The notes under the pieces were generated by a model, which saw only the letters and a list, made by a program, of their open reading frames with translations, was not told the DNA's origin and did no database searches. A program made the translations under genes and the position numbers. From Pelagibius litoralis (GTDB lineage: Bacteria; Pseudomonadota; Alphaproteobacteria; Kiloniellales; Kiloniellaceae): a DNA stretch of 64,000 nt. The stretch is taken from the NCBI RefSeq assembly GCF_011683915.1, contig NZ_JAAQPH010000013.1:1-64000 (forward strand), written 5' to 3'. Positions 16,968-26,757 of the stretch are shown in pieces (positions within the stretch are counted from its first letter, which is position 1; each line of letters opens with the position of its first letter).

Positions 16968-17663
16968 CTATCTCTTCGCGTACTGGGTTGCGCCGAAGAG
17001 GATTTCTTTCGCTTTTGCATCGAAGCCCTCGGTCCGCTGCTGGGCCAGAACCTCGACACCGCGTTTTACCGCCGGGCGCTCGGCGATCTCATCGAACCAA
17101 CGCTGAAAATTTGGAAAATCATTGCGCTCAACACCCTGCCGATCCGGAAAACGGGTCCAGGGCCAGGCCGCGATGTCCGCTATCGAATACGCGTCGCCGC
17201 CCAGGAAGCGCGCCTCGCCGAGACGCCTGTCGAGTACGCCATAGAGGCGGTTTGCCTCGTTGGTGTAGCGGTTGTAGGCATATTCGATGTGCTCTGGCGC
17301 ATAGCCGCGAAAGTGGTGCGCCTGCCCCAGCATCGGCCCAAGGCCGCCCATCTGCCACATCAGCCACTGCAGGGTAACGACGCGGTCGCGCGGGTCGTCG
17401 GAAAGGAATTTCCCGTGTTTCTCGGCGAGATAGATCAGGATCGCACCGCTCTCGAATACAGAGATCGGCTGGCCGCCAGGCCCTTGCGGATCGACGATGG
17501 CCGGCATCTTGTTGTTGGGGCTGATCTTCAGAAACGCCGGGTCGAATTGGTCGCCGGCGCCGATGTTGATCGCATGTACGTTATAGGAGAGCCCCAGCTC
17601 TTCCAGTAGGATGTGTACTTTGTGTCCGTTTGGTGTTGCCCAGGAATAGAGCTCGATAGTCAT
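16968..17663 (-). CDS. Glutathione S-transferase family protein, YghU/YfcG type (second paralogue)
   Basis: 231 residues from ATG 17663, preceded by GGGAGAAGG. Closely related to the protein at 15297: [60 protein letters not shown]. It has about 25 extra residues at the C-terminus. Predicted thiol-disulphide reductase using glutathione. The upstream 177 bases are shared with the divergent cupin gene. Confidence 0.9.
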   Translation of the reverse strand: MTIELYSWATPNGHKVHILLEELGLSYNVHAINIGAGDQFDPAFLKISPNNKMPAIVDPQGPGGQPISVFESGAILIYLAEKHGKFLSDDPRDRVVTLQWLMWQMGGLGPMLGQAHHFRGYAPEHIEYAYNRYTNEANRLYGVLDRRLGEARFLGGDAYSIADIAAWPWTRFPDRQGVERNDFPNFQRWFDEIAERPAVKRGVEVLAQQRTEGFDAKAKEILFGATQYAKR

Positions 17664-17840
17664 GACCTTCTCCCTTGCCCCATAAGGAAGCAGTACCCGC
17701 TTCAGGGTCCGCCGGCGGCACCCCTGCCGCAGTAAGTTCAAGACATGCGGTCAAGCATTAACGATTGCAAGAGCGAAGATCGATCTTGCCGCAGCGCGGC
17801 TTTGTACCTACCTAGAGATAGAGAGACAACGGAGAGAAGC

Positions 17841-18527
17841 ATGCCCGATAGCCTGAATGCCGATTTCAGCCGCCCGGCAGCCATGGATACGGCGATGATG
17901 GACTGGCAGGCCAGTCCGAGCCCGACGGTATGGCGCAAGCGCCTGGATCTGCTGGACGGCGAATTCAGCAGGGTCACCTCCGTCGTGCGCTACGATCCGG
18001 ATTCAGACTTTCACTCTCACGACCATCCGCAGGGCGAGGAAATCCTGGTGCTGGAGGGCACCTTCTCCGACGAGCATGGGAACTATCCTGCCGGTACCTT
18101 CCTTCTGAACCCCCAGGGCTTCCGCCACGCGCCCTTTTCCAAGGATGGCTGCGTCCTCTTCGTGAAGCTGTGTCAGTTCGCCGGCGAAGGCCGCGACCAC
18201 GTGGTGGTCCACTCCAGAAGCGCCGACTGGCAGGCCGCGGCCCCCGGCGTGGAACGTCTCTCGCTCTATGAGGATGCCGCCTATCCTGAAGATATCATGC
18301 TGTTGCGCCTCGCCCCCGGCGCGAGTCTGCCGGCAACACTGATCAACACCGCCGCAGCACCTCAAGGACTGGAAATCTTCGTGACTTCAGGCCGTCTTAC
18401 CGACGGCCGCGAACGCTACGGCAGTGGCGCCTGGCTGCGCGAGCCATCCGGTTTTACCAGCGAACTAACCGCCCAGACCGAGACGACGCTCTATCTGAAG
18501 CGCAATCATCTGTCGGTGAAAACCTGA
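17841..18527 (+). CDS. ChrR-like cupin protein
   Basis: 228 residues, two cupin repeats. The first carries a metal-site pattern HSHDHPQGEE (58-67) with a later His96 (GFRHAP), as in the C-terminal sensor domain of ChrR, the zinc anti-sigma factor of the singlet-oxygen response. The N-terminal zinc anti-sigma domain of ChrR is absent and no ECF sigma gene is adjacent, so it may be a stand-alone sensor or an enzyme. ATG 17841 has a GGAGAG site. Confidence 0.8.
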   Translation: MPDSLNADFSRPAAMDTAMMDWQASPSPTVWRKRLDLLDGEFSRVTSVVRYDPDSDFHSHDHPQGEEILVLEGTFSDEHGNYPAGTFLLNPQGFRHAPFSKDGCVLFVKLCQFAGEGRDHVVVHSRSADWQAAAPGVERLSLYEDAAYPEDIMLLRLAPGASLPATLINTAAAPQGLEIFVTSGRLTDGRERYGSGAWLREPSGFTSELTAQTETTLYLKRNHLSVKT

Positions 18528-18852
18528 CCCTGCTTGCCAGCGCGCCCTGATCGACCCTTCCCGGTTCCGACCTGCCTTCTTCCCGCCCCCAAGCTCCGAC
18601 ACCCTCCTGTAACGGCCCAACGGACTGTCGCGCTGCGCACCGCCGCTTCGCGTCAAGTGGCGGTCAAAGCAGCACATTCATGTTCAATCTGCACCTATGG
18701 ATTTGATGCGTCGCTTGGATGCAGGGCATTTTCGTCAAATACAGGATAAAATAGATACAATATAGATTTAAATCAAAATCAATAAAAATTGACAGATATA
18801 AGTATTTTGATTATATTTTTTGGAAATATTTGAGTAATCATACAAGGCTGCA
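18528..18852. other. Gene-free interval before the DUF2336 gene
   Basis: The first 200 bases are GC-rich and show nothing recognisable; the last 110 bases are strikingly AT-rich and hold the promoter at 18789-18817. Confidence 0.5.
18789..18817 (+). promoter_or_regulatory. Near-consensus sigma70 promoter for the DUF2336 gene
   Basis: TTGACA (18789-18794), a 17-base spacer, TATATT (18812-18817), 35 bases before the ATG. The flanks are AT-rich, consistent with an UP-like element. Confidence 0.75.
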
Positions 18853-19995
18853 ATGATGCAACTCTCGACAGCGATAGACGAGAGACCCGCGGCACCGGCT
18901 GCCAGGCTCTCTGACGCACTGACCTCGCCAACCTATGGGGAACCGGCCGTCGAAACCGCTGACCGTGTGGGCAGGGCTTTCGCCGCCGGCCACCTGAGCG
19001 AGGATGAGCGTCTTGCCGCGGTTGAAACCTTTGAGCGCCTGGCCCGCAACGAGGAAGTAGAGGTGCGGCTGGCGTTGGCGGAGCACATCAAAGGTTGTCC
19101 TTTCCTGCCCCACAACATCGCCCGCATACTGGCAGACGATATAGAGGCGGTCGCAGTGCCCGTCCTGAAGACGTCCATCGTCCTGACCGATGAAGACCTT
19201 CTTTCGATCATCGAAAATGGCAACACCGCCAAACAACGCGCCGTCGCCGGGCGGTCAACCGTCAGCGAGACTGTCGCCGATGCCCTGATCGATACCGGGG
19301 ATAAGCAGGTCGTTGGCACGCTGCTCTCCAACGAAGGGGCGGCGATTTCCGGAGAGTCCCTTCACAACGTAATCGACAGCTATGGAGAGGAAACGGAGAT
19401 CCAGACGCTGATGGTTGAGCGGCAAGCCTTGCCGATTACGGTAAAGGAACGCCTCGTCACCATGGTTTCCGGCGATTTGAGGGACCGGTTGATCGGCCGG
19501 CATGGTTTCCCCACGGTTCTTGTCGACAGGCTGATCCGGCATGGCAAGGAGCGCGCGCTTATCCAGTCATTGTCAGCAACAACTTCGATCGATGAGATCG
19601 AAGCCGCGGCCATGAGACTCTTTCTGAACGGCGGGCTGACATCGACACTACTGATAAGGTCGCTTTGCGTCGGCAGGCTGGATATTTTCGAGATCTGCAT
19701 CGCAACGCTGGCCCGGGTGCCGGCCGCCCAGGCGCAACGCGTCATCGCCAAACCCAACTCTTCGACGTGCCAGGAACTGTTCGAGAGATCCGGCATCCCG
19801 GCACAGCTCTTCTCTGCGTTCCGGATCGCGCTTGATGTCGTTGTGAACGCCGAACGCCAACCGGCCGCAGGATGGAAAAAAGTCGACGAGAAAAAGATCA
19901 TCGACCGCTGGGTCAACAACTACGACCGCCTGAGCCCGGAGAACCTTGAAAGCGTCCTCTGCCAACTCGGCCGCCTGGAAGGCGATAAAGCCTAA
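18853..19995 (+). CDS. DUF2336 domain protein
   Basis: 380 residues, all helical in appearance, with repeated leucine/alanine segments ([34 protein letters not shown]) that fit the HEAT-like DUF2336 family common in alphaproteobacteria. No enzyme motif or membrane segment is seen; the family's role is not established, though some members carry phosphorelay or cyclic-di-GMP-related domains, absent here. Strong promoter upstream. The last four bases overlap the end of convergent gatB. Confidence 0.82.
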   Translation: MMQLSTAIDERPAAPAARLSDALTSPTYGEPAVETADRVGRAFAAGHLSEDERLAAVETFERLARNEEVEVRLALAEHIKGCPFLPHNIARILADDIEAVAVPVLKTSIVLTDEDLLSIIENGNTAKQRAVAGRSTVSETVADALIDTGDKQVVGTLLSNEGAAISGESLHNVIDSYGEETEIQTLMVERQALPITVKERLVTMVSGDLRDRLIGRHGFPTVLVDRLIRHGKERALIQSLSATTSIDEIEAAAMRLFLNGGLTSTLLIRSLCVGRLDIFEICIATLARVPAAQAQRVIAKPNSSTCQELFERSGIPAQLFSAFRIALDVVVNAERQPAAGWKKVDEKKIIDRWVNNYDRLSPENLESVLCQLGRLEGDKA

Positions 19996-21440
19996 CCCAG
20001 CTTGCTGCGCAGAACCTGGTTGACCATACCGGGGTTGGCTTTGCCCTGGGTCGCTTTCATCACCTGGCCGACGAACCAACCCAGGATCTTTTCGTTGCCG
20101 CCCTTGAACTGTTCGACCTGCTTGGGGTTGTTGGCAATGATGTCCTCGACCAGGCTTTCGATCTCCGAACTGTCGGAAATCTGCTTCATGCCTTTGGCTT
20201 CGACGATGGCACCGGCGTCCTGGCCGCTCTCCCACATCTCTTCGAAAACCTCCTTGGCGATCCGGCCGGAAATGGTGCTGTCGGCAATGAGATCCAGCAG
20301 GCCGCCCAGCTTCGCCCCATCGATCGGTGCGGTATCCAGGTTGGCGCCGCTCTTGTTCAAGGCACCGAAGTAGTCGCCGATGACCCAGTTGGCCGCCAGC
20401 TTGGCGTCGCGCGCCTCAGCCACGGTTTCGAAGAAGGCTGCCGTGTCACGATCGGCCACCAGCACGCCGGCATCATAGGCTGACAATCCAAGAGTCTCGA
20501 TAAAACGCGCCTTCTTGGCGTCGGGCAGTTCGGGCAGGCCACCCTTGATCTCCTCGACCCAAGCCGCATCCAGTTCCAGCGGCAGCAGATCAGGATCGGG
20601 GAAATAACGATAGTCATGCGCTTCTTCCTTGGAGCGCATGGAGCGCGACTTGCCGGTCATGCCGTCAAACAGCCGGGTCTCCTGCCTGATCTCGCCGCCC
20701 TCTTCCAGCACCTCGACCTGACGCCGCGCCTCCATCTCGATGGCCTGCTGCACGAAGCGGATGGAGTTCACATTCTTGGTTTCGGTCCGCGTGCCGAAGG
20801 GCTCACCGGGCCGGCGCATGGAAAGATTCACGTCAGCACGCATGGAACCCTCGTCCATATTGCCGTCGCAGGTACCGAGATAGCGCAGGATCGTGCGCAG
20901 CTTGCGCAGATAAGCCCCCGCTTCTTCCGCCGAGCGCATGTCCGGCTTGGAGACGATCTCCATCAGCGTGACACCGGAGCGGTTGAGATCGATGTAGGAC
21001 TGCGTCGGATGCTGGTCATGGATCGACTTGCCGGCGTCCTGCTCCAGATGCAGGCGCTCGATGCCCACTTCGCGCGTCTCACCGTCCTCAAGATCCAGGA
21101 CGATGGTTCCCTCACCCACGATGGGATGCAGGTACTGGGAAATCTGATACCCCTGTGGCAGGTCAGCATAGAAGTAATTCTTGCGCTCGAACACAGAGGT
21201 CAGATTGATCTGGGCATTGAGCCCCAGGCCGGTGCGCACCGCCTGTTCCACCGCCACCTTGTTCAGTACCGGCAGCATACCCGGCATGGCCGCGTCGACC
21301 AGGGAAACCTGGCTGTTGGGCTCCGCCCCGAACGCCGTCGAAGCGCCGGAAAACAGCTTCGAGTGGCTGATCACCTGGGCATGGACCTCCAGCCCGATCA
21401 CCATCTCCCACTCACCCGTCTTGCCTTGAATCACTGCCAT
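19992..21440 (-). CDS. gatB: Asp-tRNA(Asn)/Glu-tRNA(Gln) amidotransferase subunit B
   Basis: 482 residues, the normal length. [20 protein letters not shown] at the start, [13 protein letters not shown], the tRNA-kinase cradle region, then the helical and YqeY-like tail domain ending [20 protein letters not shown]...[11 protein letters not shown]. It activates the misacylated tRNA with ATP and passes it ammonia from GatA. It lies downstream of gatC-gatA with one small gene between, apparently one operon. Confidence 0.97.
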   Translation of the reverse strand: MAVIQGKTGEWEMVIGLEVHAQVISHSKLFSGASTAFGAEPNSQVSLVDAAMPGMLPVLNKVAVEQAVRTGLGLNAQINLTSVFERKNYFYADLPQGYQISQYLHPIVGEGTIVLDLEDGETREVGIERLHLEQDAGKSIHDQHPTQSYIDLNRSGVTLMEIVSKPDMRSAEEAGAYLRKLRTILRYLGTCDGNMDEGSMRADVNLSMRRPGEPFGTRTETKNVNSIRFVQQAIEMEARRQVEVLEEGGEIRQETRLFDGMTGKSRSMRSKEEAHDYRYFPDPDLLPLELDAAWVEEIKGGLPELPDAKKARFIETLGLSAYDAGVLVADRDTAAFFETVAEARDAKLAANWVIGDYFGALNKSGANLDTAPIDGAKLGGLLDLIADSTISGRIAKEVFEEMWESGQDAGAIVEAKGMKQISDSSEIESLVEDIIANNPKQVEQFKGGNEKILGWFVGQVMKATQGKANPGMVNQVLRSKLG

Positions 21441-21461
21441 ATTCGTTCTCCGCTTCGAAGC

Positions 21462-21932
21462 CTAGAGGCTCCGTTCGTAAATCACCCGCCCGGTGTCGGT
21501 GAAACCCCGCGCTTTGTACCAGGGCGCCAGCTTGTCATCGGCTTGGCCATGGGGCGTCAGGACGATTTCCATATCCGAACATCCATTGGCCCTCGCCCAG
21601 TCCGCCGCTGCCTCAACCAGCATCGAGGCAACGCCCCGCCCGCGCCAATCAGGGTGGACAAAGAGGTCTTCCAACTCCGCATAGAGGCCAACCTCCAGAC
21701 CAAAGGAAGAACTGGTCGCCGCAGCGCCCACCGCCCGCTCATCCAGCAACGCAATAAAAGCCGCCGTATCCTCCCGCTGCAGGATCTGGCGCAGGTTCCC
21801 GGCCACGCCGGGCACCGCCGCCTCGAAACCTTCCTCACGGTAGAAACGCTCGAAGAGCGGCAGCAGCCGATCAAAGTCGGCCGTCGCGGCCTGCCGGATC
21901 AAAAGATTCCCCGACTTCATCCCGTCAGCCAT
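21462..21932 (-). CDS. GNAT-family acetyltransferase
   Basis: 156 residues. The acetyl-CoA loop is visible as VHPDWRGRGVASMLVEAA (about 93-110), preceded by a beta-strand pattern typical of GNAT folds (VGAAATSSSFG). The C-terminal ARGFTDTGRVIYERSL is also characteristic. Substrate unknown. It sits between gatA and gatB on the same strand, five bases after gatA, so it is transcribed with them without a clear functional link. Confidence 0.88.
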   Translation of the reverse strand: MADGMKSGNLLIRQAATADFDRLLPLFERFYREEGFEAAVPGVAGNLRQILQREDTAAFIALLDERAVGAAATSSSFGLEVGLYAELEDLFVHPDWRGRGVASMLVEAAADWARANGCSDMEIVLTPHGQADDKLAPWYKARGFTDTGRVIYERSL

Positions 21933-21937
21933 GCCTC

Positions 21938-23413
21938 TTAAGCCGCCAGGAAGCCCGGCAGCGCATCGAAGCCCGCTGCCGTTTCCAGCGCCCCGGCCAC
22001 CTTGAACAGGGTTTCCTCATCGAAGGCCTTGCCCAGGACCTGCAGACCCAGCGGCAGCCCGTCCTTCGACAGCCCGGCCGGGATCGAAATTCCCGGCAGC
22101 CCGGCGAGAGAAGCCGGCACCGTAAAGACATCGTTCAGATACATGGCGATGGGGTCATCCATCTTGTCGCCAAGACCGAAGGCAGGCGACGGCGCGGTCG
22201 GCGTCAGGATGGCATCCACGCTCTCATAGGCCTGGGCGAAATCCCGGGCGATCAGGCTGCGCACACGGCGCGCCTTGTTGTAGTAGGCATCGTAATATCC
22301 GGCGGAAAGCACATAGGTGCCGATCAGCACCCGGCGCTTCACCTCGGCACCAAAGCCCTTGCCGCGGGTCGCTTCGTACATCTCGTCCAGGCTCTCGCCC
22401 GGCTCGCGCAGGCCGTAACGCACGCCGTCGTAGCGCGCCAGGTTGGACGACGCCTCCGCCGGCGCGATGATGTAGTACGTCGGCAAGGCGTAGTGGGTGT
22501 GCGGCAGGGAGATTTCGACAGTCTCGGCGCCGGCTTCCTCCAGCCACTTGATGCCCTGCTGCCAAAGCGCTTCGATCTCGTCGGGCATGCCGTCGAGGCG
22601 ATATTCCTTGGGAATACCGATCTTCATGCCCCGGATGTCACCGGTCATCGCGGCTTCATAATTCGGCACCGGCGCATCCACCGAGGTCGAGTCCTTCGGG
22701 TCATAGCTCGCCATGGCCCGCAGCATGATCGCCGTGTCCTGAACCGTCCGCGCCATCGGCCCGGGCTGATCCAGCGAAGAGGCAAAGGCCACGACACCCC
22801 AGCGCGAGCAGCGGCCATAGGTCGGCTTCATCCCGACGATGCCGCAGAAGGCCGCGGGCTGACGGATCGAGCCGCCGGTATCGGTGCCCGTCGCCCCCAG
22901 GGCACAGCGCGCCGCCACGGCAGAGGCCGAACCGCCGGAGGAGCCGCCGGGCACCAGCGGCCGATTATCCCCGGCCCGGCGCCAGGGATTCTCCACCCCG
23001 CCATAGAAGCTTGTCATGTTGGAGGAACCCATGGCGAACTCGTCCAGATTGGTCTTGCCGAGCATCACCGCCCCGGCATTCCAGAGGTTGCCGCTAACGG
23101 TCGATTCATAGGTCGGATGAAAGCCATCCAGAATGTGGGAGCCCGCCGTGGTCAGCACGCCTTCGGTACAGAACAGGTCCTTCATACCGATCGGCAGGCC
23201 CTCCAGCAGGCCCGCCTCGCCGGCTGCCCGGCGCTTGTCCGATGCTTCGGCCATCGCCAGCGCCTTTTCCGGCGTCTCGGTAATGAACGCGTTCAGCGGC
23301 CGCGCCGCTTCGACCGCGGCAACATGGGCCTCGGTCAGTTCCCGAGCCGACGTTTCGCCCTTTTCAAGCAGGTCGCGGGCGCCTGCGATCGTCAGGTTGG
23401 TCAGTTCGCTCAT
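21938..23413 (-). CDS. gatA: Asp-tRNA(Asn)/Glu-tRNA(Gln) amidotransferase subunit A
   Basis: 491 residues from ATG 23413, which shares its A with the gatC stop (TGATG). Amidase-signature enzyme with the full Lys78 (PIGMKDLF), Ser158 ([10 protein letters not shown]) and Ser182 ([10 protein letters not shown]) triad. It releases ammonia from glutamine for transfer to the misacylated tRNA held by GatB. Confidence 0.97.
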   Translation of the reverse strand: MSELTNLTIAGARDLLEKGETSARELTEAHVAAVEAARPLNAFITETPEKALAMAEASDKRRAAGEAGLLEGLPIGMKDLFCTEGVLTTAGSHILDGFHPTYESTVSGNLWNAGAVMLGKTNLDEFAMGSSNMTSFYGGVENPWRRAGDNRPLVPGGSSGGSASAVAARCALGATGTDTGGSIRQPAAFCGIVGMKPTYGRCSRWGVVAFASSLDQPGPMARTVQDTAIMLRAMASYDPKDSTSVDAPVPNYEAAMTGDIRGMKIGIPKEYRLDGMPDEIEALWQQGIKWLEEAGAETVEISLPHTHYALPTYYIIAPAEASSNLARYDGVRYGLREPGESLDEMYEATRGKGFGAEVKRRVLIGTYVLSAGYYDAYYNKARRVRSLIARDFAQAYESVDAILTPTAPSPAFGLGDKMDDPIAMYLNDVFTVPASLAGLPGISIPAGLSKDGLPLGLQVLGKAFDEETLFKVAGALETAAGFDALPGFLAA

Positions 23414-23700
23414 CACTCGACCACCTTCGGCACCGCGTAGAAACCATGGGCGGCTTCCGGCGCATTGGCCGTCACCTTATCCGGGTAACCGCCGTCGGTG
23501 ACTGCATCCTCACGCAGCGGCAGGGTCATGGAAACCACCGAGGTCATCGGCTCGACACCTTCGGTATCCAGTTCCGAGAGCTGCTCGATCCAGCCCAGAA
23601 TGTTGGAAAGCTCGCCGGCCAGGGCTTCGCCCTGAGCCTCATCAAGGCGAATGCGCGCCAAACTCGCGATCTTCGCGACGGTATTTTTGTCGACCGACAT
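23413..23700 (-). CDS. gatC: Asp-tRNA(Asn)/Glu-tRNA(Gln) amidotransferase subunit C
   Basis: 95 residues. Helical N-terminus ([20 protein letters not shown]), the [20 protein letters not shown] belt and the C-terminal region that docks GatA to GatB are all present. First gene of gatC-gatA-GNAT-gatB. A 186-base divergent promoter region separates it from ruvX. Confidence 0.96.
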   Translation of the reverse strand: MSVDKNTVAKIASLARIRLDEAQGEALAGELSNILGWIEQLSELDTEGVEPMTSVVSMTLPLREDAVTDGGYPDKVTANAPEAAHGFYAVPKVVE

Positions 23701-23886
23701 CGGCCAGCACCCTCATTTCGGAAGGCCCCACCCCCAATCAGCCACCGGCACTGGCCAGCGCGGCAAAACAAGGGTACAGGGCGTTGAAAAACCGCCGGAA
23801 CCTAGCACCCGCCCCCTTCCCCCGCAAGGTCGCGCCGCCAGGATTTCGCCTGCCTTGCCGGGCCTTCCCAGCCTGCCTATAACCTG

Positions 23887-24405
23887 ATGATGATAGAAAC
23901 AGCAGTTGTCGATCTGCCAGAAAAGCTCGCCCGCGGCCAGCGGCTCCTGGGAATCGATCCCGGCAGCAAGACCCTCGGCCTGGCGATCTCCGACTCGGCC
24001 CTGAAGATTGCCTCGCCGCTGGACACCATAAGACGGGCCAAATTCGCCCAGGACGCCGCCCATTTAGCCGAGATCTGCAGCGAGCGCCGGGTCGGCGGAC
24101 TGGTCATCGGCCTGCCGGTGAATATGGACGGCAGCGAAGGGCCGCGCTGCCAGTCGGTCCGTCAATTCGCCCGCAACCTCTCGGAAAAGGCCGGCTTTCA
24201 CATGGCCATCGCATTCTGGGACGAGCGGCTTTCCACCGCGGCCGTGCAGCGCTTTCTGATCGACGAGGCCGATATGACCCGCAAACGCCGTTCGGAAGTC
24301 GTCGATAAAATGGCGGCTGCCTATATCCTGCAAGGGGCCCTCGACGCCATCGCCAGCCATGCCGCAAACTCTGATCGCCCCGCACAAAACGACGGCATTT
24401 CTTGA
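23887..24405 (+). CDS. ruvX: RuvX/YqgF family RNase H-fold nuclease
   Basis: 172 residues. RLLGIDPGSKTLGLAISD carries catalytic Asp24; GLVIGLPVNMDGSEGPR and FWDERLSTAAVQ follow with the conserved Glu, and a late Asp lies in VDKMAAAYIL. Members process the 16S rRNA 5' end (YqgF) and have been called Holliday junction resolvases. Two adjacent ATG codons begin the frame. A short C-terminal extension is present. Confidence 0.93.
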   Translation: MMIETAVVDLPEKLARGQRLLGIDPGSKTLGLAISDSALKIASPLDTIRRAKFAQDAAHLAEICSERRVGGLVIGLPVNMDGSEGPRCQSVRQFARNLSEKAGFHMAIAFWDERLSTAAVQRFLIDEADMTRKRRSEVVDKMAAAYILQGALDAIASHAANSDRPAQNDGIS

Positions 24406-24468
24406 CCCTGGCCAAGCGGAACGTCACAAACAGGCTGTCGTATTCTGCCTGCCGAGGACATTCGCCGC

Positions 24469-25686
24469 ATGACCGCACCTCTTTCCGGACTGCGGGTTTT
24501 TGATCTGACCCGCATTCTGGCCGGCCCCACCTGTACCCAACTGCTGGGCGATCTGGGCGCCGACGTCATCAAGATCGAACGCCCAGGACAGGGCGACGAT
24601 ACGCGCAAGTGGGGCCCTCCCTTCGTCCCGGGACCGGACGGCGGCGATACCACTGAAAGCGCCTACTACCTTTCGGCCAATCGTAACAAACGATCAGTCT
24701 CTATCGACATCTCAAAGCCGGAGGGACAGGCCCTGGCCAAACGCCTGATCGGCTTTTGCGACATCCTGGTGGAGAACTTCAAGGTCGGGAACCTGGCCCG
24801 CTACGGCCTCGGCTATGACGACCTGAAAGCATCCAACCCAGGCCTCATCTACTGCTCGATTACGGGTTTCGGTCAGACCGGCCCCTATGCATCGCGGGCC
24901 GGCTATGACTATCTGGCCCAGGGCATGGGGGGCATGATGAGCCTCACCGGAGAGGCCGACGGCGAACCCGTCAAGGTCGGCATCGGCATCGCCGACATCA
25001 TGTGCGGCATGTACGCCAGTTCGGCAATCCTCGCCGCCCTGCACCATCGCGGGATGACCGGGCTTGGCCAGCACATCGATCTCGGTCTGCTGGATACCCA
25101 GGTCGCCTGGCTCTCCTACGAGGGATCGAATTACCTCACCTCCGGAGAGGTCCCCAAGCGCCAAGGCAACGAGCACCCCAACATTGTCCCTTATAAGGTG
25201 ATGCCCTGTGCCGACGGGCATGTGATCATTGCCGTGGGCAACGATGCCCAGTTCGCCCGCTTCTGCGCCTTTGCCGGCTGTCCGGAACTGGCCGAGGACG
25301 AGCGCTTCCTGACCAACGCCTCCCGGGTCCGCAATCGTGAGGCGCTCTATGCCCTCTTGCCGGACATCACCCGGCAAAAGCCTCAGAAGGCCTGGGTCGA
25401 GGGCCTCGCGGAACTCGGCGTCCCCTCTGGCCCGGTCAACACAGTGGATCAGGTCTTTGCCGACCCACAGGTTCTGGCCCGGGATATGAAGATCTCCATG
25501 CCCTATGCCGGTAGCGCAAAAGCCGAGGTCGATCTGATCGGCAATCCCATCAAGTTCTCCGAAACGCCCGTGGACTATCGATTCGCCCCCCCGCGCGCCG
25601 GACAGGATAGCGACTCCGTCTTTGAGGAACTGCTTGATATCGGTCCCGAAGAGCGCGCCCGACTGCGTGGAAAAGGCGTCATTTGA
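24469..25686 (+). CDS. CaiB/BaiF (family III) CoA-transferase
   Basis: 405 residues. The opening LSGLRVFDLTRILAGPTCTQ, LGADVIKIERPGQGDDTR and the catalytic Asp176 in GIGIADIMCGMYA (which forms the acyl anhydride intermediate in formyl-CoA transferase) are intact. It moves CoA between organic acids, substrate not readable. It stands 63 bases after ruvX and 81 before pyrB. Confidence 0.92.
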   Translation: MTAPLSGLRVFDLTRILAGPTCTQLLGDLGADVIKIERPGQGDDTRKWGPPFVPGPDGGDTTESAYYLSANRNKRSVSIDISKPEGQALAKRLIGFCDILVENFKVGNLARYGLGYDDLKASNPGLIYCSITGFGQTGPYASRAGYDYLAQGMGGMMSLTGEADGEPVKVGIGIADIMCGMYASSAILAALHHRGMTGLGQHIDLGLLDTQVAWLSYEGSNYLTSGEVPKRQGNEHPNIVPYKVMPCADGHVIIAVGNDAQFARFCAFAGCPELAEDERFLTNASRVRNREALYALLPDITRQKPQKAWVEGLAELGVPSGPVNTVDQVFADPQVLARDMKISMPYAGSAKAEVDLIGNPIKFSETPVDYRFAPPRAGQDSDSVFEELLDIGPEERARLRGKGVI

Positions 25687-25767
25687 CGGCTGGAGGGACA
25701 CCCTGTCGCAAACTCCTGAACACCGCGGCTTGCCCAACAAACAAGGGGATGCCATAAGACCGCTTTA

Positions 25768-26757
25768 ATGACTTCGGCACAAAGAACGGCAGCCCCTGGC
25801 GGCTATCGGCACCGGCACCTCCTCGGGATAGAGGGGCTGACGGCTCCAGAGATTATTTCCCTCCTTGACCTTTCAGACGGCTACGTCGATCTGAATCGCG
25901 GCAGCGACAAGAAAAAAGACCTGCTGGTCGGTCGGACTGTAATCAATCTTTTCTTCGAAAATTCAACACGTACCCGGACATCCTTCGAGCTTGCCGCAAA
26001 GCGCCTGGGCGCCGATGTTATCAACATGTCGGTGGCTTGGTCGTCGATCAAGAAAGGGGAAACCCTGCTCGACACGGCGATGACCCTGAACGCCATGCAC
26101 CCCGATGTCCTGGTGGTCCGGCATCCGGATTCCGGGGCCGTCCAATTGCTCGCTGAAAAGGTCAACTGCGCGGTGATCAATGGCGGCGACGGCAGCCACG
26201 AACATCCAACGCAGGCGTTGCTTGACGCCCTGACCATCCGGCGGCGCCTCGGCACCTTGGAGGGCCTCCTGGTCGCAATTTGCGGCGACATAACCCACAG
26301 CCGGGTCGCCCGCTCCAACATTCACCTGCTCAACACCCTCGGCGCCCGGGTCCGCTTGATCGCCCCCCCGACCCTGATGCCGGGCAAGGTCGAGCGCATG
26401 GGCGTGGAGACCTTTCACGACATGCGCAAGGGCCTCAAAGGTTGCGATATCGTCATGATGTTGCGGCTCCAGACTGAGCGCATGCAGGGCAGCTACGTAC
26501 CCTCGACGCGGGAGTACTATCACTTCTTCGGGCTCAATCAGGATAAGCTACAGGCCGCCAAGCCGAACGCCCTGATCATGCATCCCGGCCCCATGAACCG
26601 CGGGGTCGAAATCGACAGCGATCTCGCCGACGACATCAACCGTTCGGTCATCCGCGAACAGGTGGAAATGGGGGTTGCCGTGCGCATGGCCTGTCTTGAG
26701 ACCCTGAACAGCAACCTCATGGCAGCCCGCCTCATGCAGGAGCAAGCATGCCAATGA
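25768..26757 (+). CDS. pyrB: Aspartate carbamoyltransferase catalytic subunit
   Basis: 329 residues. STRTR (66-70) binds carbamoyl phosphate; [14 protein letters not shown] and the MLRLQTERM segment near the aspartate site follow. First committed step of pyrimidine synthesis. The end overlaps pyrC by ten bases. No regulatory pyrI is present; the overlapping dihydroorotase-like partner fits the PyrB-PyrC' complexes known from other proteobacteria. Confidence 0.96.
   Translation: MTSAQRTAAPGGYRHRHLLGIEGLTAPEIISLLDLSDGYVDLNRGSDKKKDLLVGRTVINLFFENSTRTRTSFELAAKRLGADVINMSVAWSSIKKGETLLDTAMTLNAMHPDVLVVRHPDSGAVQLLAEKVNCAVINGGDGSHEHPTQALLDALTIRRRLGTLEGLLVAICGDITHSRVARSNIHLLNTLGARVRLIAPPTLMPGKVERMGVETFHDMRKGLKGCDIVMMLRLQTERMQGSYVPSTREYYHFFGLNQDKLQAAKPNALIMHPGPMNRGVEIDSDLADDINRSVIREQVEMGVAVRMACLETLNSNLMAARLMQEQACQ

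Noticed and set aside
20616-21941. 441-codon open frame antisense to gatB and the GNAT gene
   Set aside because: Spans two well-supported genes on the other strand and has no coherent domain.
25753-25762. Minimal ATG-CCA-TAA reading frame behind AAGGGG, upstream of pyrB
   Set aside because: Could be a leader minigene, but such short frames arise by chance and there is no attenuator hairpin or T-run to support pyrimidine-sensing control.
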